DNA of 64,000 bases from CAWCDJ01 sp963836015 (GTDB lineage Bacteria > Acidobacteriota > Terriglobia > Bryobacterales > Bryobacteraceae), in contig CAWIIF010000006.1 of NCBI GenBank assembly GCA_963836015.1, positions 124,001-188,000 of the forward strand, written 5' to 3'. Numbering within the stretch: the stretch's first letter is position 1; each line of letters starts with the position of its first letter. A program made the position numbers and the translations under genes. The notes beneath the pieces were generated by a model, which was given only the letters and a program-made list of their open reading frames with translations, was not told where the DNA came from and did not search any database. Positions 24,687 through 33,278 of the stretch are shown here, in pieces.

Positions 24687-24760
24687 GTAGTCAAAGGGTT
24701 GGAGGGAGGGAATGGCCGAACTACGTACAATCCGTTACAGTGTATTCCTGATTACGTACG

Positions 24761-24789
24761 TTATATAACGATTGTTCCGTTTGGTGAAT
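24761..24789 (-). promoter_or_regulatory. Sigma-70-like promoter of the PEP-CTERM gene
   Basis: On the minus strand TTCACC (24784-24789), a 17-bp spacer, then TATAAC (24761-24766). The -10 sits in the 12-bp palindrome CGTTATATAACG (24760-24771). It predicts a leader of about 105-110 bases containing the hairpin at 24655-24686. Confidence 0.55.
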
Positions 24790-24803
24790 CCGACACAGGT
24801 TCT

Positions 24804-25943
24804 TTACCTCGCCGCGACCCGCCCCTTCGCCTTCTGCTCCTGGGCGATGATCTCCCGGATAAACGCCACCTCTGTTTCGCTGTACGGCTTGCCGTTGGTC
24901 TGGAAGATTTCGTGGAACCAGATGCTCGGCTGACGGTCCACGTACGGGTGAGCCCAGGAATCCCAGGGGAGCCAGGTTTGAGTGCGCCCGGCCACTAACC
25001 CCCAGTTGTAGGCTGCCACGTTGTACTTCTTGGCCACCGGCAGGATCCCCTGGAACGTGCTGCCGTTACCGCGGGCCATGTACTCGGTGCACAGGATCGG
25101 GCGGTGATACTGCTGCAGCCATTGGATGCGCTTCTCGAACTCCTCGGGTTTGTCGTAGTTGTGGAACGAGATCACATCCGACTGCTCGATCTGGACCTTC
25201 TCGATCGGCGTCAGCTTATCCGCCGACGACCAGTCGCCCTTCCACAGCCCGCTCGTGACCGGTTGAGTCGGCCGGCCCGCCCGGACATAGTCGAAAACCC
25301 GCGGCAGCAGCGCCTGCACCAGCGCCACCTTGTTGGGCGGCTCGGTCTTGCCGTAGCTGGAATCGTTGGTATTATCGGGTTCGTTCCACACGTCCCAGGC
25401 GAGAATGCGGTCGTCGTCGGCAAAGGCCAGGACTACGTTGGTGGCATACTCCAGGAACCGGTCGTACTGCTTGGGGTCTTTCAGCGCCAGAGCCCCCGGA
25501 CTCTGCACCCAGCGCGAATTGTGGACGCCGGGACGCGGCCGCGGTTGAATCCCCACCGCCGGATAGGGGTCCCAGCAGGAATCGAAGATCACGAAAATCG
25601 GCTTGATCTTGTGTCGCTTGGCGATGCTCAAGAACTTATCGATGCGCTTCCGGAAGCCCCCGGAATCCTGCTTCCACAGCAGGTCATGGAGGAACACCCG
25701 CATCGTGTTCATGCCCAGGCTTTCGGCCCACCCCAGTTCCAGGTTGATGCGGTCCGCGTCGAAGGTATCGCCCTGCCACATCTCCAACTGGTTATCCGCA
25801 TATGCCGGGATGTAGTTGCTGCCTACCAGCCACGGCTGGTGCGAATACCAGTCGTTGGCCTTATCTTCCGGCCATTTCTGCGATTGCGCGGAGGCGGTCC
25901 AGTTGAGGATAAAGAGGATAGCGGGGATGAGTAGGCGTTTCAT
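24804..25943 (-). CDS. Secreted glycoside hydrolase, GH5-like (clan GH-A)
   Basis: A 379-residue exported enzyme (signal MKRLLIPAILFILNWTASAQ). The TIM-barrel signature is clear: NLELGWAESLGMNTMRVFLHD, FVIFDSCWD, AWDVWNEPDN with the acid/base Glu188, FHNYDKPEEFEKRI and the nucleophile Glu287 in ILCTEYMARG. This fits cellulase-like families of clan GH-A, and length is that of a single catalytic domain. The frame extends 19 codons upstream, but the signal peptide sets the start at 25943. Substrate (beta-glucan, xylan or mannan) cannot be told. It stands alone. Confidence 0.85.
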   Translation of the reverse strand: MKRLLIPAILFILNWTASAQSQKWPEDKANDWYSHQPWLVGSNYIPAYADNQLEMWQGDTFDADRINLELGWAESLGMNTMRVFLHDLLWKQDSGGFRKRIDKFLSIAKRHKIKPIFVIFDSCWDPYPAVGIQPRPRPGVHNSRWVQSPGALALKDPKQYDRFLEYATNVVLAFADDDRILAWDVWNEPDNTNDSSYGKTEPPNKVALVQALLPRVFDYVRAGRPTQPVTSGLWKGDWSSADKLTPIEKVQIEQSDVISFHNYDKPEEFEKRIQWLQQYHRPILCTEYMARGNGSTFQGILPVAKKYNVAAYNWGLVAGRTQTWLPWDSWAHPYVDRQPSIWFHEIFQTNGKPYSETEVAFIREIIAQEQKAKGRVAAR

Positions 25944-26022
25944 GGTTCCGTGGAAAGCGAGTTTGGTCCGAAGATATCGTGTTACACATGCACGCGTCAA
26001 GGTAAGGGAGGGCGGCTGGGGG

Positions 26023-27570
26023 TCACCCGGCTCTGACTGGTGACGCCGTTTGCGCCGACCGCCGGCGTCGCTGTCCCTGCCGGCGCGGCCTGATTTTAGG
26101 TTCGATTCGCATTCGCGGCCAAACCAGCCGGACGGCAGAGATCACCAGCAGAATCAGAAATACACCGCCGTCGCCCAAAGATTGGTAGACGGTGCCGGAT
26201 CGCACGACGGATACATCGATTGTGGCCCCTTGCTCCCGATTGGGAGGCAGGAGGTGGAGTATCCTTCCCTGGCTGTCGATGGACCCGGAGAGCCCGCTAT
26301 TGGCGGCACGCAGCATCGGCAGACCGGAGGCGATGGCAGTGAGCCGGGCTCGCCGCAAGTGCGCCAAACCTTGGTTGGTGTCGCGGAAATTCTCCGTATT
26401 CACCATCGACACCAGAAAATCCGCTCCGGCACGCGCATATTCGCGAGCCAGGTCGGGATAGGTATCTTCCAGGCAGAGCATGACTGCAAAGGACTTACCG
26501 CCTTCCAGCGGCATTTGGGACTGCCCGAAGCCCGGGCTGAACTGAACCCATCCGTCCGCCGGGGTATAGCGGAAAGGCCAGGGCGTATGCTCGGCAAAAG
26601 GCACCAGGCGGCGTTTTCGATACCGATCCACGGAGCCGTCGATTCCGATGCGAACCGCCACATTATATAGGCGTTCCTGGTCGTCCTGGTCGATACTGCC
26701 GAACAATAAGGGTATGCCTGTGCGTTCGACCGCTCCTGTGGAAAACCCGGCCAGGTCGCCTTCGTAGCGCACCAGTCCGGGGAGGGCGCCCTCTGGCAGC
26801 ACAATCAGGGCGGGGGAATCGGCCGCGGCCCGGTCGATCAGCCGGTTCATGACGGCCAGCAGGGGCGGCCGGTTCTCCGGGCGGTCCCAGCGGATCTCCT
26901 GGGAAATAACCGGCTGCACCAAGCCGATCCTCGCGGTGGCCGGCTTCGGCTCCGCCGCGAGGCGGAAAAGCCCGAACACCATGGCGGCCGCGAGCAACCC
27001 GCCGGCTTCGGCCAGGGCCAGCCCGCGCTCCCTGGGGCGGCTCCGGCGAATCGTCATGGCGATCGCTACGTTGACCGCGACGACCAGGAAGCTGAGCGCC
27101 TCCGGAGCCCCCACCGAGGCCAATTGGGCCAGCGGGGTTACTTCCGCAAGCGGCAAGCCCAGAAGAGCCCAGGAGATTCCGAAGAGCACCCGGCGCGAGA
27201 GAGTCTCCGATAGCGTCCATAGAACCGCCAACCACAGCAGGCTACCTGAATCGAAGCGGCAGCGGGCCCCGAGCCAGGCTCCCGCAGCCGGAACGGCCGC
27301 CCACGCCATCTGGTACAGAATGGCCGCCGCCAGGAACCAGCCAAAGCCGGTTCCGGTCAGGCGAATCCAGTGAGCGGTTCCGGCGGTATACAGCCCGCTG
27401 AAGAGGGCCAACCAGAGCCACGTGGCCCCAAAGCCACGGATAGGAAGTGCGAGGAAGAGGGGGACAAGTCCGAAGAAGACCAGCCACGGACCAAAACTGT
27501 AGGATTGCGCCACCGCCATCAGGGCTGCGGATAAGGCCACGAGCGCCACCCGGATTGAAGTACGACGCAC
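26023..27570 (-). CDS. lnt: Apolipoprotein N-acyltransferase
   Basis: A 515-residue inner-membrane enzyme that adds the third acyl chain to lipoproteins. Six or seven N-terminal hydrophobic helices (residues 1 to about 205) lead to a periplasmic nitrilase-type domain with the expected triad: Glu in VLPEGALPG, Lys in YRKRRLVPFAEHTPW and Cys in VMLCLEDTYPD. The AEHTPWPFRY segment and the C-terminal helix are typical. The tail after the last helix is unusually basic (RRQGQRRRRS). An intact lnt agrees with the diderm lipoprotein and LPS genes elsewhere in the window. Confidence 0.93.
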   Translation of the reverse strand: MRRTSIRVALVALSAALMAVAQSYSFGPWLVFFGLVPLFLALPIRGFGATWLWLALFSGLYTAGTAHWIRLTGTGFGWFLAAAILYQMAWAAVPAAGAWLGARCRFDSGSLLWLAVLWTLSETLSRRVLFGISWALLGLPLAEVTPLAQLASVGAPEALSFLVVAVNVAIAMTIRRSRPRERGLALAEAGGLLAAAMVFGLFRLAAEPKPATARIGLVQPVISQEIRWDRPENRPPLLAVMNRLIDRAAADSPALIVLPEGALPGLVRYEGDLAGFSTGAVERTGIPLLFGSIDQDDQERLYNVAVRIGIDGSVDRYRKRRLVPFAEHTPWPFRYTPADGWVQFSPGFGQSQMPLEGGKSFAVMLCLEDTYPDLAREYARAGADFLVSMVNTENFRDTNQGLAHLRRARLTAIASGLPMLRAANSGLSGSIDSQGRILHLLPPNREQGATIDVSVVRSGTVYQSLGDGGVFLILLVISAVRLVWPRMRIEPKIRPRRQGQRRRRSAQTASPVRAG

Positions 27571-27574
27571 CGGC

Positions 27575-28231
27575 TTACCGGTTTCGGGTCCTGCGCCGTC
27601 GCGCGAGACCGAGGCCGATCAGGCCGAGTCCGCTGAAGATCGTGTTTAGAGTAGCCACTTCCGGAGTCGCTAGCGGGATCACAGGGTTCCCGGACCCTCC
27701 GTCGCCGCCAGTTCCCCCGTCGCCACCAGTTCCCCCGGTGCCGCCCGTTCCCCCGGTGCCCCCAGTGCCGCCGGTGCCCCCATCGCCCCCCGCGCCGGAA
27801 GAGCCGTACAGCAGGCTCGGATCTCCGGTATCCGTGGCCGGATCAAAGGCCTGGACGTCGCCCACCATGTTGCCGTTCATATCGGTCCACCAGTACTCGA
27901 AGGCGTCCGCGGGGAAACTGGGATCTGCATCCTGCCAGCCGATCCAGACTGCGTCTTCATTCTGTATTCCCAATGGATTCATAGGGTCAGTGAAGATCAG
28001 CTCCGTGCCATCGACATTCAGGAGAGCATCCTGGAAAATCTTTGAGGTGGTTCCGGACCCTTCCGAACCAGCCAGGGCGGGGTTCTTCAGCTTCACGTGA
28101 AGACCGTAGACGATCATCCCGGTCCGGTTGGTCAGGTAGGCACGCGTGAACGCATGGGCCGTACCGGAACTGCAGACTCCGATAGCCATCAGAGCTGCAA
28201 AGCGATAGATCGCTCTCGCCGAAAAGCCCAC
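27575..28231 (-). CDS. Secreted collagen-like protein with a PEP-CTERM-like tail
   Basis: An exported protein of about 218 residues. A signal peptide (RFAALMAIGVCSSGTAHA) is clear, but the start is not: the GTG at 28231 gives a complete signal, an upstream GTG at 28306 adds 25 residues, and the ATG at 28189 would cut into the hydrophobic core. A mid domain (about 50-140) has no family I know. Then come about 12 Gly-Gly-Thr/Asp triplets. The end reads ATPEVATLNTIFSGLGLIGLGLARRRR, shaped like a PEP-CTERM signal but with PEV instead of PEP. It may be a variant exosortase or related sorting signal. Its gene diverges from rimO. Confidence 0.7.
   Translation of the reverse strand: MGFSARAIYRFAALMAIGVCSSGTAHAFTRAYLTNRTGMIVYGLHVKLKNPALAGSEGSGTTSKIFQDALLNVDGTELIFTDPMNPLGIQNEDAVWIGWQDADPSFPADAFEYWWTDMNGNMVGDVQAFDPATDTGDPSLLYGSSGAGGDGGTGGTGGTGGTGGTGGTGGDGGTGGDGGSGNPVIPLATPEVATLNTIFSGLGLIGLGLARRRRTRNR
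27701..27796 (-). repeat. Short tandem coding repeat (Gly-Gly-Thr/Asp)
   Basis: A run of imperfect 9-bp units, in the + orientation variants of CCGCCAGTT/CCCCCGGTG, encoding Gly-Gly-Thr and Gly-Gly-Asp triplets on the minus strand. It is likely prone to copy-number change. Confidence 0.8.
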
Positions 28232-28331
28232 GGTGAACGTAAAACCTCCAAGCCAGGATCGTGCAGAGTCAATGTAACAGGATGCACGAATTGTTCTCAA
28301 TAGCACTTTCGTTATCAGGGATCTATATACG

Positions 28332-28344
28332 TACCAGTCTGGTA
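28332..28344. promoter_or_regulatory. Operator-like palindrome upstream of rimO
   Basis: TACCAG-T-CTGGTA, a perfect 13-base palindrome 40 bp before the rimO start in the divergent region, next to an AT-rich TATATA (28324-28329). The binding protein is unknown. Confidence 0.3.
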
Positions 28345-28383
28345 TCCTGAGAAGAAGCCGCTCGGAACGTCTGGTGGAAACAT

Positions 28384-29766
28384 TTGAAAGTCGGTTTTGT
28401 CAGTCTGGGTTGTCCCAAAAACCTTGTGGACAGTGAAGTGATGATGGGGCAACTGGTGGCCCGCGGCCACGAGTTGACGCCACATCCCGATCAGGCCGAA
28501 GTTCTGGTCGTAAATACCTGCAGTTTCATCGACCCGGCCAAGAAAGAATCCGTCGACACGATCCTCGAAATGGCGGAATACAAAAGGGTTGGCCGCGCCA
28601 AGAAGCTGATCGTCGCGGGATGCCTGGTGGAGCGCTACCGCGGCGACATCCGTCAGGAGCTGCCGGAGGTCGACGCGCTGATCGGCACCAACGAGCTCGA
28701 CAGCATCGTGGCTATTTGCGAGGGCATGGAGCCTCCGGCCAACCCCCTCGAGCCCTACCTGTATCACGACCTGACGCCGCGCGTGCTGGCCACTCCGCGG
28801 CACTTCGCGTACGTTAAGATCGCCGAGGGCTGCGACCATCCCTGCACCTTCTGCGTGATCCCCCAGTACCGCGGCAACTTCCGCAGCCGGCGCTTCGAGT
28901 CGGTGATATCCGAGGCGACGCGCCTGTTCGGCCAGGGCGTGCGGGAACTCAACCTGATCGGGCAGGATACCACCTGCTACGGCGAAGACTTGGGCCTCAA
29001 GGACGGCCTCGCGCACCTTCTCGAACGGCTGGCCCGGATCGAAACACCGCACGAAAAATGGGTGCGCTTCCTGTACGCATACCCCAATAAAGTCACCCAG
29101 AAGCTGCTCGATACCATGGCCGCCCACCCCGCCCTGGTCAAGTACATCGACATGCCGCTGCAACATGCCAGCGCGCAGGTCCTGAAACGCATGAAGCGCG
29201 GCGCCTCGGGCGACCTCTTCCTGAAGCTGCTGGAACGGATTCGCCGCACCATCCCCGGCGTGGCCATACGCACCAGCTTTATCGTCGGCTTCCCCGGTGA
29301 GACGGCTGCGGATTTCGAGGAGCTGCGCCAGTTTGTAGAAGCGGCCCGCTTCGACAACATGGGGGTATTCACCTATTCCGACGAAGACACGAGCAAAAGC
29401 TACGCACTCGACGGCAAGGTGGACGGCCGCACCATCCAGAACCGCAAGCGCCGCCTGATGGCCCTGCAGCGGAAGATCTCGCGCGCCCGCAACCGGGCCC
29501 TGGTGGGCCGGGAAACACCGGTGCTGGTCGAGGGCCCGTCGCAGGAGACCGACCTGTTGTGGGAGGCTCGTATGCCGGGCCAGGCTCCGGAGATCGACGG
29601 CGTCGCGCTGGTGAACGATTTCGAGGGCCCCGAGCCGCGCCAGGGAGAGATTCGCCGGCTGCGCATCACCGAATCGCATGACTACGACGTCGTGGGGACT
29701 CTGCTTCCTCCAACCGAAGCGACGCCGGCATATTCCGCCGCGCCGCTCATCCAGATCGGCGTATGA
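28384..29766 (+). CDS. rimO: Ribosomal protein S12 methylthiotransferase
   Basis: A 460-residue radical-SAM enzyme that methylthiolates Asp89 of ribosomal protein uS12. The N-terminal UPF0004 domain has its three cluster cysteines in SLGCPKN, VVNTCSF and VAGCLVER. The radical-SAM motif is CDHPCTFC, followed by the RimO/MiaB-type IPQYRG-(N)-RSR, and a TRAM domain closes the protein. SLGCPKNLVDSE is the RimO rather than MiaB signature. Start is a TTG after GGTGGAAA. Overlaps of 4 bp with yacG and 17 bp between yacG and pgpA suggest one operon. Confidence 0.95.
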   Translation: MKVGFVSLGCPKNLVDSEVMMGQLVARGHELTPHPDQAEVLVVNTCSFIDPAKKESVDTILEMAEYKRVGRAKKLIVAGCLVERYRGDIRQELPEVDALIGTNELDSIVAICEGMEPPANPLEPYLYHDLTPRVLATPRHFAYVKIAEGCDHPCTFCVIPQYRGNFRSRRFESVISEATRLFGQGVRELNLIGQDTTCYGEDLGLKDGLAHLLERLARIETPHEKWVRFLYAYPNKVTQKLLDTMAAHPALVKYIDMPLQHASAQVLKRMKRGASGDLFLKLLERIRRTIPGVAIRTSFIVGFPGETAADFEELRQFVEAARFDNMGVFTYSDEDTSKSYALDGKVDGRTIQNRKRRLMALQRKISRARNRALVGRETPVLVEGPSQETDLLWEARMPGQAPEIDGVALVNDFEGPEPRQGEIRRLRITESHDYDVVGTLLPPTEATPAYSAAPLIQIGV

Positions 29767-29924
29767 AGTGCCCTATTTGCAAGAAGGAAACCAAGCGCGG
29801 CGATCCGGAGTACCCGTTCTGCAGCGAGCGGTGCCGCCTGATCGACCTGGGCAACTGGGCCTCCGAAAAGTACGTGATCTCTACGCCCGTGAAACCAGAC
29901 GCACCGGATGAAGAAGACGACTGA
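29763..29924 (+). CDS. yacG: DNA gyrase inhibitor YacG-type zinc protein
   Basis: A 53-residue protein. The four-cysteine zinc site is CPIC (Cys3, Cys6) and FCSERC (Cys20, Cys24), followed by RLIDLGNWASEKYVI, the conserved YacG helix. In E. coli YacG binds GyrB and inhibits gyrase. The tail is acidic (DEEDD), as usual. The ATG overlaps the rimO stop (ATGA), and the 3' end overlaps pgpA by 17 bp. Confidence 0.92.
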   Translation: MKCPICKKETKRGDPEYPFCSERCRLIDLGNWASEKYVISTPVKPDAPDEEDD

Positions 29925-30384
29925 CCGCCTCGCCAGGGTGCTGGCGACCTGGTTCGGCTGCGGGCTCTCCCCCTTTGCCCCGGGAACCGTGGGCTCGGCG
30001 GCGGCTATCGGGATTGCCCTGGCGCTTGAAAAATACGCGTCGTTCGAACCGTGGCAGTTTCCGGTCCTGGCTGCGGTGATCTTCGCCCCCGCGGTTTGGG
30101 CTGCAGGAACGGCGGCGGCAGCGGCCAAGCTCAAAGACCCGGGCTTCGTGGTGATCGACGAAGTGATCGGCCAGTGGATCGCGCTGGGCGGCGCCCGCAC
30201 TCTGAACTGGAAGAGCTGGGCGCTGGCCTTCCTGCTGTTTCGCCTGTTCGATATATGGAAGCCCGCGCCGGTGCGCCAGTTGGAAGATTTGCCGGGCGGG
30301 CTGGGTATCAACGCCGACGACGCCATGGCGGGCGTTTATGCCGCACTTGTGTTATGGCTGGCAGGATGGTTCAATCTTTATTAA
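29908..30384 (+). CDS. pgpA: Phosphatidylglycerophosphatase A
   Basis: A 158-residue inner-membrane phosphatase making phosphatidylglycerol from its phosphate. Motifs in order: GCGLSPFAPGTVGS at the N terminus, DPGFVVIDEVIGQWIAL in the middle, FLLFRLFDIWKPAPVRQLEDLPGGLGINADDAMAGVYA near the end; these acidic clusters are the family's catalytic residues. Three or four hydrophobic segments match. The start overlaps yacG, so translation is probably coupled. Confidence 0.95.
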   Translation: MKKTTDRLARVLATWFGCGLSPFAPGTVGSAAAIGIALALEKYASFEPWQFPVLAAVIFAPAVWAAGTAAAAAKLKDPGFVVIDEVIGQWIALGGARTLNWKSWALAFLLFRLFDIWKPAPVRQLEDLPGGLGINADDAMAGVYAALVLWLAGWFNLY

Positions 30385-30386
30385 AT

Positions 30387-31415
30387 ATGCCTCTCCGGAA
30401 ATCTTCCGACTCCAAGCCTCAAATCGAGCGAGTCACGCCGCCCGCGGCCATAGCCGGCGGCGAGTTGCAGATTCGGGGTAAAGGGTTTGCGAAGTCGGAC
30501 CGGCCGCGCGTCACCATCGGGGAAGTAGGGGCGCCCATCATCATCGGTTCGGACTCTTTCGTGATTGCGCGCGTCCCGGAAAACGCCTCGGCCGGCGAAC
30601 TGGTGGTCGAGAGCGGCAATCAGGCCAGCGAGTCGTGGGCCTGCGACATCGGCGTTCAGATCGCCGACGGACTGCACCCCGTCGCCAATCCGGCGGTGGA
30701 CGCCTTTGGCAATATCTACAGCACGTTTAGCGGCTCGCGCGGGCAGAAGGTGCCGGTCGCGGTGTTCAAGATCGACCTGAATTTCAGTGCCAAGCCCTTC
30801 ATCAACGACCTGATGAACGCCACCGGCCTGGCCTTCGACAGTGAGGGGCAGCTTCACATCTCCAGCCGCTACGACGGGTTTATCTATCAGGTGACCCCCA
30901 ACGGCAACATGTCGGTATATGTGGAAGGCATGGGCGTGGCCACCGGGCTGGCCTTCGATCCGGATGGCAACCTGTACGTCGGAGATCGCAGCGGCACGAT
31001 CTTCAAAATCAGCCCCAACCGCCAGATTTTTGTATTCGCGACCCTCGAGCCTTCCATCGCCGCCTACCACCTGTGTTTCGGACCCGACAGGTACCTGTAC
31101 GTAACCGGCCCCACCACGTCGAGCTTCGATTCGGTTTACCGCATCTCGCACGAGGGCGAAGTCGAGATCTTCTACCGCGGGCTGGGGCGTCCGCAGGGCA
31201 TGGCATTCGATGATGAGGGACGGCTGTACGTCGCCGCATCGATCAGCGGGCGCAAAGGCGTAGTGCGAATCGACGGCGAGCGCAACGCCGAGCTGTTTCT
31301 CTCCGGGCCCGGAATCGTCGGCCTGGCTTTCACTCCGTCGCGCGCCATCGTGGTGGCCACCACCAACGCGCTGTACCGCGTGGATGCCGGCATCAAGGGC
31401 AGGCCGCTGGTCTGA
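30387..31415 (+). CDS. IPT/TIG-domain plus NHL/SMP-30-like beta-propeller protein
   Basis: A 342-residue protein. Residues about 10-90 look like an IPT/TIG immunoglobulin-like domain (QIERVTPPAAIAGGELQIRGKGF). Residues 95-340 hold propeller repeats with the recurring GLAFDSEGQLHISS, GLAFDPDGNLYVGD and GMAFDDEGRLYVAA, typical of NHL or gluconolactonase-like blades. No signal peptide is seen, so it may be cytoplasmic or use the alternative start at 30366 (ATG with GGCAGG just upstream, overlapping pgpA). The stop overlaps the cinA ATG by one base. Function unknown. Confidence 0.8.
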   Translation: MPLRKSSDSKPQIERVTPPAAIAGGELQIRGKGFAKSDRPRVTIGEVGAPIIIGSDSFVIARVPENASAGELVVESGNQASESWACDIGVQIADGLHPVANPAVDAFGNIYSTFSGSRGQKVPVAVFKIDLNFSAKPFINDLMNATGLAFDSEGQLHISSRYDGFIYQVTPNGNMSVYVEGMGVATGLAFDPDGNLYVGDRSGTIFKISPNRQIFVFATLEPSIAAYHLCFGPDRYLYVTGPTTSSFDSVYRISHEGEVEIFYRGLGRPQGMAFDDEGRLYVAASISGRKGVVRIDGERNAELFLSGPGIVGLAFTPSRAIVVATTNALYRVDAGIKGRPLV

Positions 31416-32656
31416 TGGACGCGGAGATCATCGCAGTCGGCTCGGAGATGCTGACGCCCGAGCGCCTCGACACGAACTCGCTGCACCTCACCGCCGAGTT
31501 GAACAACCTGGGGGTGGAAGTCGTCGCGAAGTGCGTGATCGGAGACGACCGGGAGCGCCTGGCCGCGGCCATCCGGCTGGCCCTGTCGCGCTCCGGCATC
31601 GTCATCCTCTCGGGCGGACTGGGGCCCACCGAAGACGATGTCACGCGCGACGCCGCGGCGCAGGCGCTCGACCGGAAGCTGATCTTCCATCCCGAGATCG
31701 CCGAGGCCCTGGAGCAGAGGTTTCTGCGCGCCAATCGCAAGATGGCGGAGGTCAATAAGCGGCAGGCCCTGGTGATCGAGGGCGCCGACATCCTGCCGAA
31801 CGATCGCGGCACCGCTCCCGGACAGTGGGCGGAAGAGTCTGGGGCCGTCCTGATGCTGCTGCCGGGGCCTCCGCATGAGCTCAAGGCCATGTTCGAGCGG
31901 CAATGCCTGCCGCGGCTCGAGCGCATCGTGCCCGGCCAGGCCATCCGCACGATATTCCTGCGGGTGACCGGGATGTCCGAATCGGATCTCGATACCTTGA
32001 TCGCGCCGGTCTACAAGAAATACGTCAACCCGGCCACCACCATACTGGCCGCCAACGGAGATCTGCAGATCCACCTGCGGGCGCGCTGCTCCACAGCCGC
32101 CGAGGCGGACGTCCTTCTGGCGGAGGTCGCCGGCCCGATCGAGCTGTTGTTGGGCGACCGTGTGTACTCGCGGAACGGCGACTCGCTCGAAGCCGTCGTG
32201 GGGAATATGCTGCGCAAAGTTCATGCCACCGTGGCGGTGGCGGAAAGCTCGACCGGCGGAATGCTGGGCGAGCGTTTTACTTCGGTGCCGGGCAGCTCGG
32301 ACTATTTCGCGGGCGGCTTCATCACCTACACCAACGCCATGAAGATGGAGCTGCTGGGGGTGCCGCCGGAGACGCTGGAGCAATACGGCGCGGTGAGCCG
32401 CGAGACTGCCGAAGCCATGGCCTCGGGCGCACGGCGGCGGACGCACTCGAACTACGCCCTATCGATCACCGGCATCGCCGGGCCGGCTTCGGACAGCAAA
32501 TCGGCGCCGGTCGGAACGATGTATGTAGGCTTGGCGGACGCCGCGGGAACGCGCGTCGTGCACCGCCAGTTTCTGGGCGACCGGCAGCGCATACGCGTCT
32601 TCACTTGTCAGATGGCGCTCGATTTGCTCCGTCGGCGCATCTGCGGAAAAGAGTAG
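31415..32656 (+). CDS. cinA: CinA family protein (MoCF-like domain plus NMN amidohydrolase-like domain)
   Basis: A 413-residue two-domain protein. The N-terminal competence/molybdopterin-binding-like domain has IIAVGSEML, DTNSLHLTAELN and LSGGLGPTEDDVTRD. The C-terminal PncC-like nicotinamide-nucleotide amidase domain has VAESSTGGMLGERFTSVPGSSDYFAGGFITYTN and the late SITGIAGPASDSKSAPVGTMYVGLA block. Many PncC proteins carry AESCTGG; Ser replaces that Cys here. It joins the rimO-yacG-pgpA-propeller string through a TGATG junction. Recycling of pyridine nucleotide is the family role. Confidence 0.93.
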   Translation: MDAEIIAVGSEMLTPERLDTNSLHLTAELNNLGVEVVAKCVIGDDRERLAAAIRLALSRSGIVILSGGLGPTEDDVTRDAAAQALDRKLIFHPEIAEALEQRFLRANRKMAEVNKRQALVIEGADILPNDRGTAPGQWAEESGAVLMLLPGPPHELKAMFERQCLPRLERIVPGQAIRTIFLRVTGMSESDLDTLIAPVYKKYVNPATTILAANGDLQIHLRARCSTAAEADVLLAEVAGPIELLLGDRVYSRNGDSLEAVVGNMLRKVHATVAVAESSTGGMLGERFTSVPGSSDYFAGGFITYTNAMKMELLGVPPETLEQYGAVSRETAEAMASGARRRTHSNYALSITGIAGPASDSKSAPVGTMYVGLADAAGTRVVHRQFLGDRQRIRVFTCQMALDLLRRRICGKE

Positions 32657-32663
32657 CGGCTTC

Positions 32664-33278
32664 TCAGAACCCGTTGCCCTTGTAGTTCACCAGCGACAGG
32701 AACTCGTCGCGAGTCGTCTTGCGGGTGCGAAACGCGCCGAGCATCGCGCTGGTCATCGCGCCCGAATGCTGCTTCTCCACGCCGCGCATCATCATGCAGA
32801 AGTGGCGCGCCTCGCAGATCACCCCTACTCCCACCGGGTCCACCATCTCCTGGATGGTGTGGGCGACTTCCTGCGTCAACCGCTCCTGAATCTGCAGGCG
32901 GCGCGCGAAGACGTCCACGATGCGCGGGATCTTGCTCAGGCCGATGACGCGGGTCTTGGGGATATACGCCACGTGCACCTTGCCGAAGAACGGCAGCAGA
33001 TGGTGCTCGCACATGCTGAAGAATTCGATATCCTTGACCACCACCATCTCGTCGTATTTGACTTCGAACAGCGCCCCGTTGACGAGTTTTCGGACGTCCG
33101 TGCGGTATCCGCTGGTCAGGAACTTCAACGCCTTATCGACGCGCTCGGGAGTGCGCAGCAGGCCGTCGCGCTGGGGATCTTCGCCCAGCTTCGCCAGCAT
33201 CTCGCGAACCAGGGGAGCGAGGTCGGGCTCCTCCGATTTCGGCCGGATCACTTTCACGACTGCTTTATTCGATTTCAT
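32664..33278 (-). CDS. folE: GTP cyclohydrolase I
   Basis: A 204-residue enzyme converting GTP to 7,8-dihydroneopterin triphosphate, the shared precursor of folate, tetrahydropterin and queuosine. Key motifs: zinc-ligand Cys and catalytic His in FFSMCEHHLLPFFGKVHVAY, GLSKIPRIVDVFARRLQIQERLT, and the second zinc Cys in CEARHFCMMMRGVEKQ. The ATG at 33278 is preferred over a TTG five codons upstream. It overlaps the upstream PTPS gene by 14 bp. The operon order PTPS, PTPS, folE links it to pterin or queuosine synthesis. Confidence 0.95.
   Translation of the reverse strand: MKSNKAVVKVIRPKSEEPDLAPLVREMLAKLGEDPQRDGLLRTPERVDKALKFLTSGYRTDVRKLVNGALFEVKYDEMVVVKDIEFFSMCEHHLLPFFGKVHVAYIPKTRVIGLSKIPRIVDVFARRLQIQERLTQEVAHTIQEMVDPVGVGVICEARHFCMMMRGVEKQHSGAMTSAMLGAFRTRKTTRDEFLSLVNYKGNGF

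Noticed and set aside
27701..27796. CRISPR-like or minisatellite array
   Set aside because: The 9-bp units are in frame and encode Gly-Gly-Thr/Asp triplets of a secreted protein; there are no unique spacers.
23686..28300. Active mobile island next to tRNA-Gln
   Set aside because: No integrase, transposase or direct repeat of the tRNA 3' end was found; only a short gene remnant supports past recombination.
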